Positions 43,176-52,324 of a stretch of DNA of 64,000 nucleotides are shown here, in pieces. The notes below the pieces were generated by a model that was not told the DNA's origin, did no database searches, and saw only the letters and a program-made list of their open reading frames with translations. Each line of letters begins with the position of its first letter. Position 1 is the first letter of the stretch. This stretch comes from JAEUIV01 sp033763795. GTDB lineage: Bacteria; Planctomycetota; Phycisphaerae; Phycisphaerales; UBA1924. Where the stretch lies: NCBI GenBank assembly GCA_033763795.1, contig JANRJV010000028.1, forward strand, positions 18,377-82,376, given 5' to 3'. The position numbers were made by a program, and so were the translations under genes.

Positions 43176-44063
43176 ATGACCACCTGGAACGCCTCGCTCC
43201 TCCGCTGCGGCTCCTTCAGGCTCGACGCCGGGTGCATGTTCGGGCTCATCCCCCGTGTCGTCTGGTCGCGATGGTTCCCCCCCGGAGTCATCGACGACCT
43301 CAACCGCATGCCCCTCCAGCAAAACTCGCTCCTCCTCGAAAGCGCCGGCACGCTCGTCGTCATCGAGGCCGGCATAGGCGACAAGATGACCCCCAAAGAG
43401 CACGCCATGTACGCCCAGGAGCGCCAGCCCACCGGCGCCGTCGGCGCCGGCCGCCCCCGGACCATCGTCGACGCACTCCACGAAGCCGGCGCCCGCCCCG
43501 CCGACGTCTCCGCCGTCATCCTCACGCACCTGCACTTCGACCACGCCGGCGGCATCACCCAGCTCGATTCCAGCCGCGACCCCGCCTCCGCCCGGCTCAC
43601 CTTCCCCAACGCCCGCATCTTCGCCCAGCGCCGCGAGTGGGACGACGCCCTCGCCGGCCGCTCCACCATGAACAAGACCTACCTCCCCTCACACCTCGGG
43701 CCCGACGTCCGCGAGCGACTCACCCTCCTCGAGGGCGACGCCCCCGTCATGCCCGGCATCGACGTCATCACCGCCCCGGGCCACACCTGGGGCCAGCAGC
43801 TCATCCGCGTCCAGACCGACCGGGGCCCCGTCGTCTTCTCGAGCGACGTCATGCCCACCGCGCTCCACTGCCGCGCCACCACCAACCTCGCCTACGACGT
43901 CGAGCCATACACCAGCATGATCGAGCGCCACAAAATGCTCGACCGCGCCGCCCGCGAGCGCTGGACCCTCGTCCTCGACCACGAGCCCGGACACCCCGTA
44001 TTCACCGTCAAACCCGACGAGCAGGGCTACTTCGCCCTCCACCCCGCCCAGCTCGAAACGTAA
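43176..44063 (+). CDS. Metallo-beta-lactamase-fold hydrolase
   Basis: 295 aa. The dinuclear metal motif HxHxDH is complete in ILTHLHFDHAGGI; further ligands are the His of TAPGHTWGQQL, the Asp of VVFSSDVMPTALH and the His of LVLDHEPGHPVF. The N terminus SLLRCGSFRLDAGCMFGLIPRVVW and MPLQQNSLLLES match the lactonase/AidC-like or 'N-acyl homoserine lactonase-like' MBL group found in many bacteria. No signal peptide, so cytoplasmic. Substrate unknown. The following kinase gene starts 30 bases downstream, with its own possible -10. Confidence 0.85.
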   Translation: MTTWNASLLRCGSFRLDAGCMFGLIPRVVWSRWFPPGVIDDLNRMPLQQNSLLLESAGTLVVIEAGIGDKMTPKEHAMYAQERQPTGAVGAGRPRTIVDALHEAGARPADVSAVILTHLHFDHAGGITQLDSSRDPASARLTFPNARIFAQRREWDDALAGRSTMNKTYLPSHLGPDVRERLTLLEGDAPVMPGIDVITAPGHTWGQQLIRVQTDRGPVVFSSDVMPTALHCRATTNLAYDVEPYTSMIERHKMLDRAARERWTLVLDHEPGHPVFTVKPDEQGYFALHPAQLET

Positions 44064-44079
44064 CCGCCGTCCGTCCGGA

Positions 44080-44085
44080 TAGGAT
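44080..44085 (+). promoter_or_regulatory. -10-like element TAGGAT for the phosphotransferase gene
   Basis: TAGGAT is followed by eight bases and ATG 44094. It sits in the 30-base gap after the MBL gene, so the kinase gene may be transcribed on its own as well. Confidence 0.33.
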
Positions 44086-44093
44086 GACCTCAA

Positions 44094-45182
44094 ATGAGTG
44101 GGCCCGGACGTGATCCGCTTCACGATTCGCTCGCCGGAACCGTCTTCGCACTCCCCGCGGACGCCGACAGCGGGCACGACCGCTTCGACCTCGCCGAAGC
44201 GGTCACCGTCCTCTCCAACTACGACCTGGGCGTCATCTCCGCCGTGCAGGAGTTCCGCCGCGGCTCGCGCCGCTCCCCCAAGCTCCTCCTCAAGTGCGAC
44301 CGCGGCCCCCTCATCCTCAAACGGCTCGCCCCCGGACGCGACGAGCCCGCACGCATCGCCTTCGCACACGAACTCCAGCGCGCCCTCGCCGCCGCCGCAT
44401 TCCCCCTCCCCGCCCTCTTCCCCTCACGGTCCGCCGAGACCCTCGTCAGGCTCCACGGCCACAGCTACGAGCTCTTCGAATGCGTCGCCGGCCAGACCTT
44501 CGACCACTCCCCGGAAGCAACCTTCGAAGCCGGCGCGACCTTAGGACGCTTTCATGAGATCCTCGCCGCCGCCAGGCCCGCGGGCGACCCGCCCACAGGC
44601 AGCTATCACAACCTCCCGGGCGTCCTCACAAGCCTCGCCGCCATCCCCGAACGCACCGCCGAGCCCGCCCTCGCCGCCACCGCGACCTCCCTCGCCTCCA
44701 TCTACTCCGCCGCCGCCGAACACGCACGCCGCGCCGGGCTCGACCACTGGCCGCCCCAGCTCATCCACGGCGATTGGCACCCCGGAAATCTCCTCTTCCG
44801 TGCGGGGAAAGTCGTCGCCGTCATCGACTACGACACCGCCCGCCTCCAGCCGCGCATCATCGACCTCGCAAACGGCGCTCTTCAGTTTTCACTCACCCGC
44901 ACCGAGGGCGACCCGGAATCCTGGCCCGACACCCCCGACGAACTCAGGCTCAAGCGCTTCTGCCAGGGCTACGATTCCGCCGTCAGAACCCTCGTCAGCC
45001 GAGGCGAGATACAAGCACTCCCCTGGCTCATGGTCGAAGCCATGATCGCCGAGTCCGCCCTGCCCATCGCCGCAACCGGAAAGTTCGGCAGGCTCGACCC
45101 CGCCCCGTTTCTCCGAATGGTCGAACGCAAGGCCCGCTGGATCATGAGCAGCGCCGAGCGAATCTCCCGCATCATCAACTGA
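44094..45182 (+). CDS. Aminoglycoside-phosphotransferase-family kinase (homoserine kinase II/choline kinase-like)
   Basis: 362 aa. Protein-kinase-like fold: LLLKCDRGPLILKRLAP with the ATP-binding Lys, the catalytic loop LIHGDWHPGNLLF and the Mg-binding VIDYDTAR. The N-terminal part LSNYDLGVISAVQEFRRGSRRSPK resembles homoserine kinase type II (ThrB2) and spore-coat CotS-like enzymes. The acceptor cannot be deduced. It follows the MBL-fold gene with a gap of 30 bases. Confidence 0.82.
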   Translation: MSGPGRDPLHDSLAGTVFALPADADSGHDRFDLAEAVTVLSNYDLGVISAVQEFRRGSRRSPKLLLKCDRGPLILKRLAPGRDEPARIAFAHELQRALAAAAFPLPALFPSRSAETLVRLHGHSYELFECVAGQTFDHSPEATFEAGATLGRFHEILAAARPAGDPPTGSYHNLPGVLTSLAAIPERTAEPALAATATSLASIYSAAAEHARRAGLDHWPPQLIHGDWHPGNLLFRAGKVVAVIDYDTARLQPRIIDLANGALQFSLTRTEGDPESWPDTPDELRLKRFCQGYDSAVRTLVSRGEIQALPWLMVEAMIAESALPIAATGKFGRLDPAPFLRMVERKARWIMSSAERISRIIN

Positions 45183-45244
45183 CACCCCCCAAAGCCGGTA
45201 AGACTCTGCGACCATCCCGGGCCTCTCGGAAGGAAAACCAGGCC

Positions 45245-46558
45245 ATGCCGCTCACCCACTCCCACCTCCGCACCCTCGCGCTCGCCGCGGCTGTCGCCCT
45301 CGTCGCACCCGCCTCCGCCTCTCCCTCCGAGCTGGGCGACCTCCTCCCCAGACTCGACGCGGGCACATGGGCCGAGCGCGAGCAGGCCTCCGATGCACTC
45401 CTCTCACTCGTCCGCGGCGCGGGCATACCCCCCGCCGAGATGCGCGAGGCCGTCGTCGAAGCCCTCCGCACCGGCGAGCTCTCCCTCGAGCAGCGCGTCC
45501 GACTCATGTCCGCGCTCCGCCGCGCCTTCGCCCTCTCGCCGCGCGGCGCACTGGGCGTCCGCTTCTCCGATAACCCCGCCGCCGGCGGCGTCGCCGTCAT
45601 GCAGGTCGTCGCAGGCTTCCCCGCACGCGACCTCAACCTCCTCCGCGACGGCGACTTCGTCACCCACGCCGACGGCATCTCGCTCAGCCAGGGACTCAAC
45701 CTCGAGATGGACGCCAACGGCCAGCTCGGCCGCTCACTCTTCCGCCGCATCATCATCTCGCACGATCCGGGCGAAGAAATCCTCCTCCGCGTCGTTCGCC
45801 GCCTCGTCCAGCCAGATCAGGCCCTCCCCGCTCCACCCGAGGGCGAGCTCCAGCCCCCCGGCACCGAGCTCGTCACCATGGGGCCCGGCAAAAACGCCGA
45901 GATCCTCGACATCCGCGTCCCCCTGGGCTCCTTCGAGTCGCTCCGCGAAACCATGCCCATCCCCGGCGCCGAGTACGAAGACGCCTGGCGCCTCCGCATG
46001 CACCGCCTGGGAATCCCGCTCATCGAGGCCCAGCGCGTCCACGAATCCGAATCGCTCGACGCCTCGGACTGGACCGCCAACATGCGCCCCCTCCGCAACA
46101 TCCCGCCCCTCGCCTCGGGCTCGCGCCTCAGCGGCGACGCCGTCGAGATGCTCGCAATCGGCGGCGCCATTGCCCGCAACGACGGCTTCGGCCGCGTCCG
46201 CGTCCTCCGCGAGGCCCAGCCCGTCATCCGCTTCGACCCCAAGGATCAGATGAAGCCCATCCAGCGCATCCGCGAGGTCATCTTCCCCGGCGGGCAGCGC
46301 ATCGAAGGCCCCGCCGCCACGGAGATCGCCGACCTCCAGCGCGCCTTCGTCGCCATGCAGCAGCAGGCCGCACTCCAGTTCGCACGCGCCCAGGACCCGC
46401 AGCTCCCCAAGGCCGAACGCGAAAAGGCACGCCAGGAAGCCGAGATGACCGCCCGCCTCGTCGCCGACATCCAGAACAAGATCACCGAGCGACGCGCTCA
46501 GGCCGCCCGCCAGGCCGCCGGTGAACACGCCGGCGCTGAAAACCAGCAAGAGCCCTGA
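45245..46558 (+). CDS. Secreted protein with PDZ-like domain and coiled-coil C terminus
   Basis: 437 aa. Signal peptide at 1-25 (VALVAPASAS). Residues about 35-90 form an ARM/HEAT-like helical segment (RLDAGTWAEREQASDALLSLV). Residues 100-145 resemble a PDZ domain (LGVRFSDNPAAGGVAVMQVVAGFPARDLNLLRDGDFVTHADG). The last about 110 residues are Ala/Gln/Glu/Arg-rich and likely coiled coil (AVMQQQAALQFARAQDPQLPKAEREKARQEAEM). A Shine-Dalgarno GGAAGGAAAA precedes the ATG. No catalytic domain is attached, so it may be a scaffold. Family not recognised. Confidence 0.7.
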   Translation: MPLTHSHLRTLALAAAVALVAPASASPSELGDLLPRLDAGTWAEREQASDALLSLVRGAGIPPAEMREAVVEALRTGELSLEQRVRLMSALRRAFALSPRGALGVRFSDNPAAGGVAVMQVVAGFPARDLNLLRDGDFVTHADGISLSQGLNLEMDANGQLGRSLFRRIIISHDPGEEILLRVVRRLVQPDQALPAPPEGELQPPGTELVTMGPGKNAEILDIRVPLGSFESLRETMPIPGAEYEDAWRLRMHRLGIPLIEAQRVHESESLDASDWTANMRPLRNIPPLASGSRLSGDAVEMLAIGGAIARNDGFGRVRVLREAQPVIRFDPKDQMKPIQRIREVIFPGGQRIEGPAATEIADLQRAFVAMQQQAALQFARAQDPQLPKAEREKARQEAEMTARLVADIQNKITERRAQAARQAAGEHAGAENQQEP

Positions 46559-46994
46559 TCGCTCCTCCGACCGGCACCCCAGGTCTCCCGGTCCACCCGC
46601 CCTGCGCGCACAAGTCTGCTTCCAGCGCAGCCGCAAAGCGCGCGCTCACAACGCAATCGCGCACATTCTTCCAAACTCTCGCCGCCGCCCGGGTTGACGC
46701 TCCGCGCTCCCCCGCCGCCGCAATGCTGCTCACCTCCCTTGCGCGCATACCACCGTCCGCCCGCCCTTATGCGACGGGTTCACCGCCGGGAGCGGCCGTC
46801 ACACGGGCTCGGCCGACTGCAGCGCGCCGAGCCCCGAACCTCCCGGCACGCGCGGCCCGTGCAAGCGGAAGTCCCGCAAAGGCCGCACCGATCGCCCATG
46901 CATGGGTTTTCTCAGCCCCGCCAGACACGCCCGAGCCACGCACCAGCCGACGACCACGAGCCAGGACCAACCGCAGCCAACAGCCCCGCCGACC
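46559..46994. other. Intergenic region of 436 bases without a recognisable gene
   Basis: Between the PDZ-like gene and the 3' end of leuS (convergent). I see no tRNA-like fold, no convincing reading frame on either strand and no T-tailed hairpin. Composition is C-rich on the plus strand, like the rest of the left part of the window. Confidence 0.5.
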
Positions 46995-49900
46995 TCAGCT
47001 GGCCACGATGTTCACCATCCGGCCCGGAACCACGATCACCTTGTGAACCGTCTTCCCCGCCAGGAACGCGGCCACCTTCTCGTCCGCCAGCGCCGCCGCG
47101 CGCACCGCTGATTCGTCCGCCGACGCCGCAACCACCACGCGCCCGCGCACCTTCCCCGCGACCTGCACCGGCAGCTCCACTGTCTCCTGCGTCAGCATCG
47201 CCGGGTCCGCCTCGGGGAACCGCTCGCGCACCACGCTCCCCGCGCGCCCCAGCCTGCTCCACAGCTCCTCCGCGATGTGCGGCGCCAGCGGCGCCAGCAT
47301 CAGCACCAGCGGCTCCGCCGCCGCCCGCGGCATGGGCTGCCCCGCGAACGCCTTCCCCAGGTGATTGTTCAACTCGATCAGCTTCGCGATCGCCGTGTTG
47401 AACGACAGCACCTCAAAGTCCCGCCGAACCCCCTCGATCGTCCGGTGCAGCGTCCGCCGCGTCTCCTCGGGCAGCTCCGCCTCGCTCACGGTCGCCGCGC
47501 CGCTCTCCTCGTCGATCATCCCCCGCCACACCCGCTGCAGGAACCGGTGCACCCCCACGATGTCCCGCGGGTTCCAGGGCTTGGACTGCTCCAGCGGCCC
47601 CATGTACATCTCGTACAGCCGCATCGAGTCCGCCCCGTACTCCGCGCACACATCATCGGGCGTGATCACGTTCTTGAGGCTCTTGCCCATCTTCCCGAAC
47701 TCGCGCCGCACCGGCCTGCCCTCATACAGGAACGTCCCGGGCGACGCCGCGTCCTCGCTCACCCGTGCCGCCTCCACGTACACGCCCCGCTCGTCCGTGT
47801 ACGCCGGCGCCTGGATGTACCCCTGGTTGAACAGCTTGCCGAAAGGCTCGGGCGTGCTCACGTGCCCCAGGTCGAACAGCACCTTGTGCCAGAAGCGCGC
47901 GTACAGCAGGTGCAGCACGGCGTGCTCCGCTCCGCCCACGTACAGGTCCACGCCGCCGCTGTGATGCAGCCCCGGGGCGAACCGCTCGCCCTCCGCCGCC
48001 GCGCTCCCGCCGGCCCCGCCGCGCCGCGACAGCATCCAGTACCGCTCCGTCTGCGCGTCCACGAACGCCCGCTCGTTCGCCGGGTCGAGGTACCGCAGGT
48101 AATACCAGCACGACCCCGCCCACTGCGGCATCGTGTTCAGCTCGCGCCGATACCGCCGCGGACCGTTGCCCAGGTCCAGCGTCAGGTGCGCCCACTCGCG
48201 CGCCCGCCCCAGCGGCGGCCGCGGCGCCGCCGACGGATCGTCCGTCGCCAGCGGGCGGTAGTCGTCGATCTCGGGCAGCTCCACCGGCAGCATGTGCTCC
48301 GGCAGCGGGATGGGCCGCTCGTTCTTCGCGTCGCCCTCCTCGTACACGATCGGGAAGGGCTCGCCCCAGTACCGCTGACGCGAGAAGAGCCAGTCGCGCA
48401 GCTTGTACTGCACCGTCGCCCGCCCGTGGCCCCGCTCCTCGATGAGCGTGCCCATCCGCCGCCTGGCCTCGCCGGTCGCGAGCCCCTCGAGCTCCGCCGG
48501 CGCCACGGCGTATCCGTCGCCGGCGAACGCCGCGCCCGTCCGCGCATAGAACGCCCGCTCGCCGAACCACGCGCACAGCTCGTCGAAGCTCGAGAACCCG
48601 AAGTCCTCCAGGGCCTCCTGCCACGTCACCCGCACGGAGCCGCGACGCCCGCCCAGCGCGCCGGGCACGTCCGACACCAGCTGCGCCGTCTCCAGCGTCA
48701 GCCGCGTCGGATCGTCCTCGGTCCTCCGCGGCCGCGAGCGGATCAGCGCCAGCGCATCCGCGAAGCCCTCGGGCCCGATGCTGTTGGACGTCACATACCC
48801 CAGGAAGTCGGCCAGCACGGTGAACCACATCTCGCCGCGCCGCTCCTCCTCGGTCGCCGCGCCGCAGAAGTGCCGCATCGCCAGCACCGTCCGCGGGTAC
48901 AGCACGTCGCGGATCGGAAGCCCGAACTGCCGGGCAAAGTCGAAGTCCCGCTGGTCGTGCGCCGGCACCGCCATGATCGCGCCGGTGCCGTACCCCGGCA
49001 GCACGTAGTCCGCGATGAACACCGGCAGCCGCTCGCCCGTCGACGGGTTCACCGCGTAGGCGCCGATGAAGACGCCGGTCTTGTCGCGTGCGTCCGACTG
49101 CCGCTCCAGGTCCGACCGCCGCGCCGCCGCGGCCCGGTACGCCTCGACCGCCTCGCCGGGCGTCGCGAACGCCCCGGCCGCTCCGCCGCCTTCCAGGGCG
49201 CGGCCGCGCCACGACTCGGGCACGGTCTCGCCCCAGCGGGCCGCGACCAGCTCGTCAACCGCCGGGTGCTCGGGCGCCAGCACGACGTACGTCGCCCCCG
49301 CCAGCGTGTCGGGCCGCGTCGTGAAGACGCGCAGCCGCCGCTTGCCGCACTCGAAGTCGATGAACGCGCCCTCGCTGCGCCCGATCCAGTTGCGCTGCAT
49401 CAGCTTGATGGGCTCGGGCCAGTCGACTCCCTCGAGGTCGCTCAGCAGGCGCTCCGCGTACGCCGTGATGCGCATCATCCACTGCCGCATGGGCCGCTTG
49501 AAGACCGGATGGTTGCCGCGCTCGGAGCGCCCCTCGCTGGTCACTTCCTCGTTCGCGAGCACGGTCCCCAGCGCCGGGCACCAGTTGACGTTCACGTCCG
49601 CCAGGTACGCCAGCCGGTAGGAGTCGATGAGGGCCGCGCGCTCCTGGGCGTTGCTGCGGTCCCAGGGCTTGGCCGCGGGCGGCGCGCTGCGCGTCCCGCG
49701 CTCGAACTCCTCCACCAGCTCCGCGATGGGCCGGGCACGCCCCTGCGCCGGGTCGAACCACGAGCCGTAGATCTGCAGGAAGATCCACTGCGTCCACTTG
49801 TAGAACGAGACGTCGGTGGTCGACACGCCGCGCCGCGACTCGTGCCCCATGCCCAGGCGGCGCAGCTGCCGCCGGAAGTTCGCGACGTTCTTCTCGGTCG

Positions 49901-50243
49901 AGACGCGCGGATGCGTCCCCGTGTCCAGCGCGTACTGCTCGGCGGGCAGGCCGAAGGCGTCGTAGCCCATGGCGTGCAGCACGTTCTTGCCCAGCATGCG
50001 CTGGTAGCGCGCGAAGATGTCGGTGGCGATGTAGCCCAGCGGATGCCCGACGTGTAGCCCCGCGCCCGAGGGATAGGGGAACATGTCGAGCACGTAGAGC
50101 TTGGGCTGGGCGGCGTCGAAGCCGGGCTCGCCCGGGTTCGGCGCGCGGTACACCTGATCGGCGTCCCAGCGGTCCTGCCAGCGGGATTCGATCCCGGCGG
50201 CCAGCGCCGCCGTGTACCGGAACGGAGGTGTGTCGTCGGGCAT
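46995..50243 (-). CDS. leuS: Leucyl-tRNA synthetase, long form
   Basis: 1082 aa, clearly longer than the 860 or so of E. coli LeuRS. HIGH-type motif GLHVGHPLGYIATD, KMSKS-type GKMGKSLKNVITPDDV, editing-domain VFTTRPDTLAGATYVVLAPEHP and AIMAVPAHDQRDFDFA, DWLFSRQRYWGEPFP and PQWAGSCWYYLRYLDPANE are all intact. After KWTQWIFLQIYGSWFD it has the extended segment RARPIAELVEEFERGT...RLAYLADVNVNWCPALGTVLANEEVT seen in actinobacterial and planctomycete enzymes. A further stretch after VLYP (about 130 residues before YKLRDW) adds length. Start ATG 50243. The GC-skew sign changes inside this gene. Confidence 0.97.
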   Translation of the reverse strand: MPDDTPPFRYTAALAAGIESRWQDRWDADQVYRAPNPGEPGFDAAQPKLYVLDMFPYPSGAGLHVGHPLGYIATDIFARYQRMLGKNVLHAMGYDAFGLPAEQYALDTGTHPRVSTEKNVANFRRQLRRLGMGHESRRGVSTTDVSFYKWTQWIFLQIYGSWFDPAQGRARPIAELVEEFERGTRSAPPAAKPWDRSNAQERAALIDSYRLAYLADVNVNWCPALGTVLANEEVTSEGRSERGNHPVFKRPMRQWMMRITAYAERLLSDLEGVDWPEPIKLMQRNWIGRSEGAFIDFECGKRRLRVFTTRPDTLAGATYVVLAPEHPAVDELVAARWGETVPESWRGRALEGGGAAGAFATPGEAVEAYRAAAARRSDLERQSDARDKTGVFIGAYAVNPSTGERLPVFIADYVLPGYGTGAIMAVPAHDQRDFDFARQFGLPIRDVLYPRTVLAMRHFCGAATEEERRGEMWFTVLADFLGYVTSNSIGPEGFADALALIRSRPRRTEDDPTRLTLETAQLVSDVPGALGGRRGSVRVTWQEALEDFGFSSFDELCAWFGERAFYARTGAAFAGDGYAVAPAELEGLATGEARRRMGTLIEERGHGRATVQYKLRDWLFSRQRYWGEPFPIVYEEGDAKNERPIPLPEHMLPVELPEIDDYRPLATDDPSAAPRPPLGRAREWAHLTLDLGNGPRRYRRELNTMPQWAGSCWYYLRYLDPANERAFVDAQTERYWMLSRRGGAGGSAAAEGERFAPGLHHSGGVDLYVGGAEHAVLHLLYARFWHKVLFDLGHVSTPEPFGKLFNQGYIQAPAYTDERGVYVEAARVSEDAASPGTFLYEGRPVRREFGKMGKSLKNVITPDDVCAEYGADSMRLYEMYMGPLEQSKPWNPRDIVGVHRFLQRVWRGMIDEESGAATVSEAELPEETRRTLHRTIEGVRRDFEVLSFNTAIAKLIELNNHLGKAFAGQPMPRAAAEPLVLMLAPLAPHIAEELWSRLGRAGSVVRERFPEADPAMLTQETVELPVQVAGKVRGRVVVAASADESAVRAAALADEKVAAFLAGKTVHKVIVVPGRMVNIVAS

Positions 50244-50321
50244 CGGGGGGCTCGGCGGGGACGGGCCCGCCGCGGCCGAACCGCGGGGAAGGCGGGGCGC
50301 GGCGGGGGAGGATCGGTCGCG

Positions 50322-50327
50322 AGTGTA
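50322..50327 (-). promoter_or_regulatory. Possible -10 element TACACT for leuS
   Basis: TACACT on the minus strand lies 78 bases before the leuS ATG in the 98-base gap after folC. It would give a leader of about 70 bases. No T-box or other leader structure is evident to me. Confidence 0.35.
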
Positions 50328-50341
50328 GTCGAGCGGGGGGA

Positions 50342-51850
50342 TCAGCCGGCGTCGGGCCTGAGCGCCTTGCCGGCCTTCTCCGCGAGCAGCTTCTTGGCCT
50401 CGCCCACCAGGTAGAAGCTGCCCGTGATGCACACCAGGTCGTCGCGCCCGGCGGCGCGTACGGCGATCGAGAGGGCCTCGTCGAGCGTCTCGGCCGACTG
50501 GCACATCTTGCCCGTCTGCTCGACGAACATGCGGGCCAGCTCCTTGGGGTCGGCCGCGCGGGCGTTGCCCTTGGACGCGGTGAAGATCACCTTGTCCGCG
50601 CCGATCGCCACGCGCTTGAGCAGCTCTTCCAGGTCCTTGTCGGCGGCGCAGCCGAAGATGACGATCATCGAGTCGTAGGGCACGTGCGCCCCGATCGACT
50701 TCATCAGCGCGGTCAGGGCCGGCGCGTTGTGCGCCCCGTCGAGCATGATGCGCGGCTCTTTCCACGCCAGCTCCATCCGCCCCGGGATCTGGACGCTCTC
50801 GAGCCCCTGCACGACCTTGCTCTCGGGGAGCTCGAAGCCGCGCTCGGCCAGCTTGTCGAGCACCGCCAGCACCAGGCCGCAGTTGTACGCCTGGTGCTCG
50901 CCCGGCAGGGGGACCGGGATGTGCTCGTAGGTGCAGCGGTCGGTCGAGAGGCCGACACGCATGTGCGGCCCGAGCTGCGGGTTGGTCTCGAAGCGGAAAC
51001 TGAATTCGATGTCGTCGCCCACCACCTGGAAGTGCGCCCCGGCCTCGGCGGCGGCGCTGCGCAGCGTCTCGATGACCAGCTTGTCCTGCTGGAAGGTGAG
51101 CGCGGGGATGTCCTTCTTGAAAATGCCCGCCTTCTGGTACGCGATCTTGTCGAGCGTGTTGCCCAGGATCTGCATGTGGTCCATGCCGATGGACCCGATG
51201 ACCGCGACCTCGGGCGTGATGATGTTCGTGGAGTCGAGCCGGCCGCCCAGCCCCACCTCGATCACCGCGGCGTCGACCGCCTGCTCGGCGAAGTGGACGA
51301 ACGCGACGGCGGTGATGACCTCGAAGAAGGTCGGCTCGCCCAGCTTCGCGGGCAGGGCGGCCACGGCGGAGGCGACGCGGCCCATGATGTCCGTGAAGGC
51401 CTGGTGGGAGATCATGCTCCCGTTGATGACGATGCGCTCGCGCAGCTCCATGAGGTGCGGGCTGGTGTAGGTGCCGACGGTGTAGCCGCAGGAGCGGAGG
51501 CACGAGGTGAGCATCGCGCAGATGGAGCCCTTGCCGTTGGTCCCGGCGACGTGGATGCAGCGGAGGGCTTCCTGCGGGTTGCCCAGCTCCTCCATGATCT
51601 GCCGCATGCGGTCGAGCTTGAAGACCTTGGGGTCGATGCGCGAGGCCCGCGTGCGCTCGATGTCCATGCGGTCATAGAGGAACTTGAGTGCGGCCTGATA
51701 GTTCGCGAAGGTGGCCTTCGACTTCTTGGCGACAGGCTTGACGGCCGGCTTGGCGCTGGGCTTGGCGGGCTTGACCGTCACCTTGGGCTTGGCGACTTCG
51801 GGTTTGGCCTTGGAGGATGCGCGGCCCCGGCTGGGAGCAGTCTTTGACAT
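50342..51850 (-). CDS. folC: Folylpolyglutamate/dihydrofolate synthase with basic Lys/Ala/Pro N-terminal tail
   Basis: 502 aa. The Mur-ligase-type ATP loop is IHVAGTNGKGSICAMLTSCL, with SPHLMELRERIVING, the dihydrofolate-binding-like region AVIEVGLGGRLDSTNII, IGMDHMQILGNTLDKIAYQKAGIFK and the C-terminal IMLDGAHNAPALTAL. It adds glutamates to (dihydro)folate. Residues 1-45 before ATFANYQAALKFLYDR are a low-complexity tail with many Lys-Pro and Lys-Ala units, like the tail of histone H1 or of planctomycete DNA-binding proteins. Start ATG 51850 without a clear Shine-Dalgarno; a plausible promoter lies directly upstream. Confidence 0.93.
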   Translation of the reverse strand: MSKTAPSRGRASSKAKPEVAKPKVTVKPAKPSAKPAVKPVAKKSKATFANYQAALKFLYDRMDIERTRASRIDPKVFKLDRMRQIMEELGNPQEALRCIHVAGTNGKGSICAMLTSCLRSCGYTVGTYTSPHLMELRERIVINGSMISHQAFTDIMGRVASAVAALPAKLGEPTFFEVITAVAFVHFAEQAVDAAVIEVGLGGRLDSTNIITPEVAVIGSIGMDHMQILGNTLDKIAYQKAGIFKKDIPALTFQQDKLVIETLRSAAAEAGAHFQVVGDDIEFSFRFETNPQLGPHMRVGLSTDRCTYEHIPVPLPGEHQAYNCGLVLAVLDKLAERGFELPESKVVQGLESVQIPGRMELAWKEPRIMLDGAHNAPALTALMKSIGAHVPYDSMIVIFGCAADKDLEELLKRVAIGADKVIFTASKGNARAADPKELARMFVEQTGKMCQSAETLDEALSIAVRAAGRDDLVCITGSFYLVGEAKKLLAEKAGKALRPDAG

Positions 51851-51859
51851 GGGAAGGAG

Positions 51860-51889
51860 AGTGTACCTGAAAGTGCGGGTTTTACACAA
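51860..51889 (-). promoter_or_regulatory. Predicted promoter of folC
   Basis: On the minus strand TTGTGT (51889-51884) and TACACT (51865-51860) are separated by 18 bases. TACACT ends 9 bases before ATG 51850, so the leader would be only a few bases. This is one of the few places in the window where a -35-like hexamer is also visible. Confidence 0.45.
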
Positions 51890-52324
51890 TTTTTGGTGAG
51901 GCGACGAGCCGTAAGTCTCTGCCAGATAGGACTTTGCGAGTTGTTAGTGAACGCAAAGCACACGCGGCCTTTGCGCTCTGTGTGTGCATACGCATGCCAA
52001 GGGCCCCGAGTTCGATCGGGGCGGCGGTGGGGGCCGCCGGCGGGGGTGCGGCCGAGTGCGGCGCTGCTGCCGACGGCGCTGCGACGACCGGGCGCGGCGA
52101 CGACCCGCGGCGCTACTGCCAGTTGCGCGCGGACCGCGTCTCGAGCGCGGCGAAGGCAATGCAGTCAAACTCGGCGACCTTCAGCAGGCCGCGGCCGGAG
52201 CAGCCGTAGCGCAGCGGTGCACTCGACCCACTATCGTCACGGCTCGCAGAGTTTAGTTACCCCCGACCTTTGGCGCTGCCGCCGCCAGATAACCGCGCAC
52301 TCTTTTGGAGTTTCTCTAAGAGTT
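51890..52324. other. Intergenic region of about 430 bases with a GC hairpin, no clear gene
   Basis: Upstream of folC and downstream of the small gene at 52325. A 7-bp hairpin GCCCCGA/TCGGGGC with loop GTTCGA lies at 52003-52022; no T-tract follows it. The overlapping plus-strand frames here (Gly/Ala/Arg-rich) look like composition artefacts. The right third (52230-52324) is noticeably less GC-rich. A minus-strand frame around 52140-52220 reads LLKVAEFDCIAFAALETRSARNWQ and might be a gene remnant, but I cannot assign it. Confidence 0.4.

Noticed and set aside
46559..46994. Small minus-strand frame (MVLARGRRLVRGSG...) between the PDZ-like gene and leuS
   Set aside because: No ribosome site, no gene-like third-position pattern and Arg/Ala-rich composition as expected by chance.
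51993..52030. T-arm-like GAGTTCGATC in a hairpin, suggesting a tRNA or tmRNA 3' end
   Set aside because: The surrounding bases do not form an acceptor stem, anticodon or D arm and there is no CCA or tag frame; it is only a 7-bp GC hairpin.
51851..52324. DnaA-box cluster marking oriC
   Set aside because: Only two isolated 9-mers with one mismatch each were found; that is not above chance, so the origin proposal rests on skew alone.
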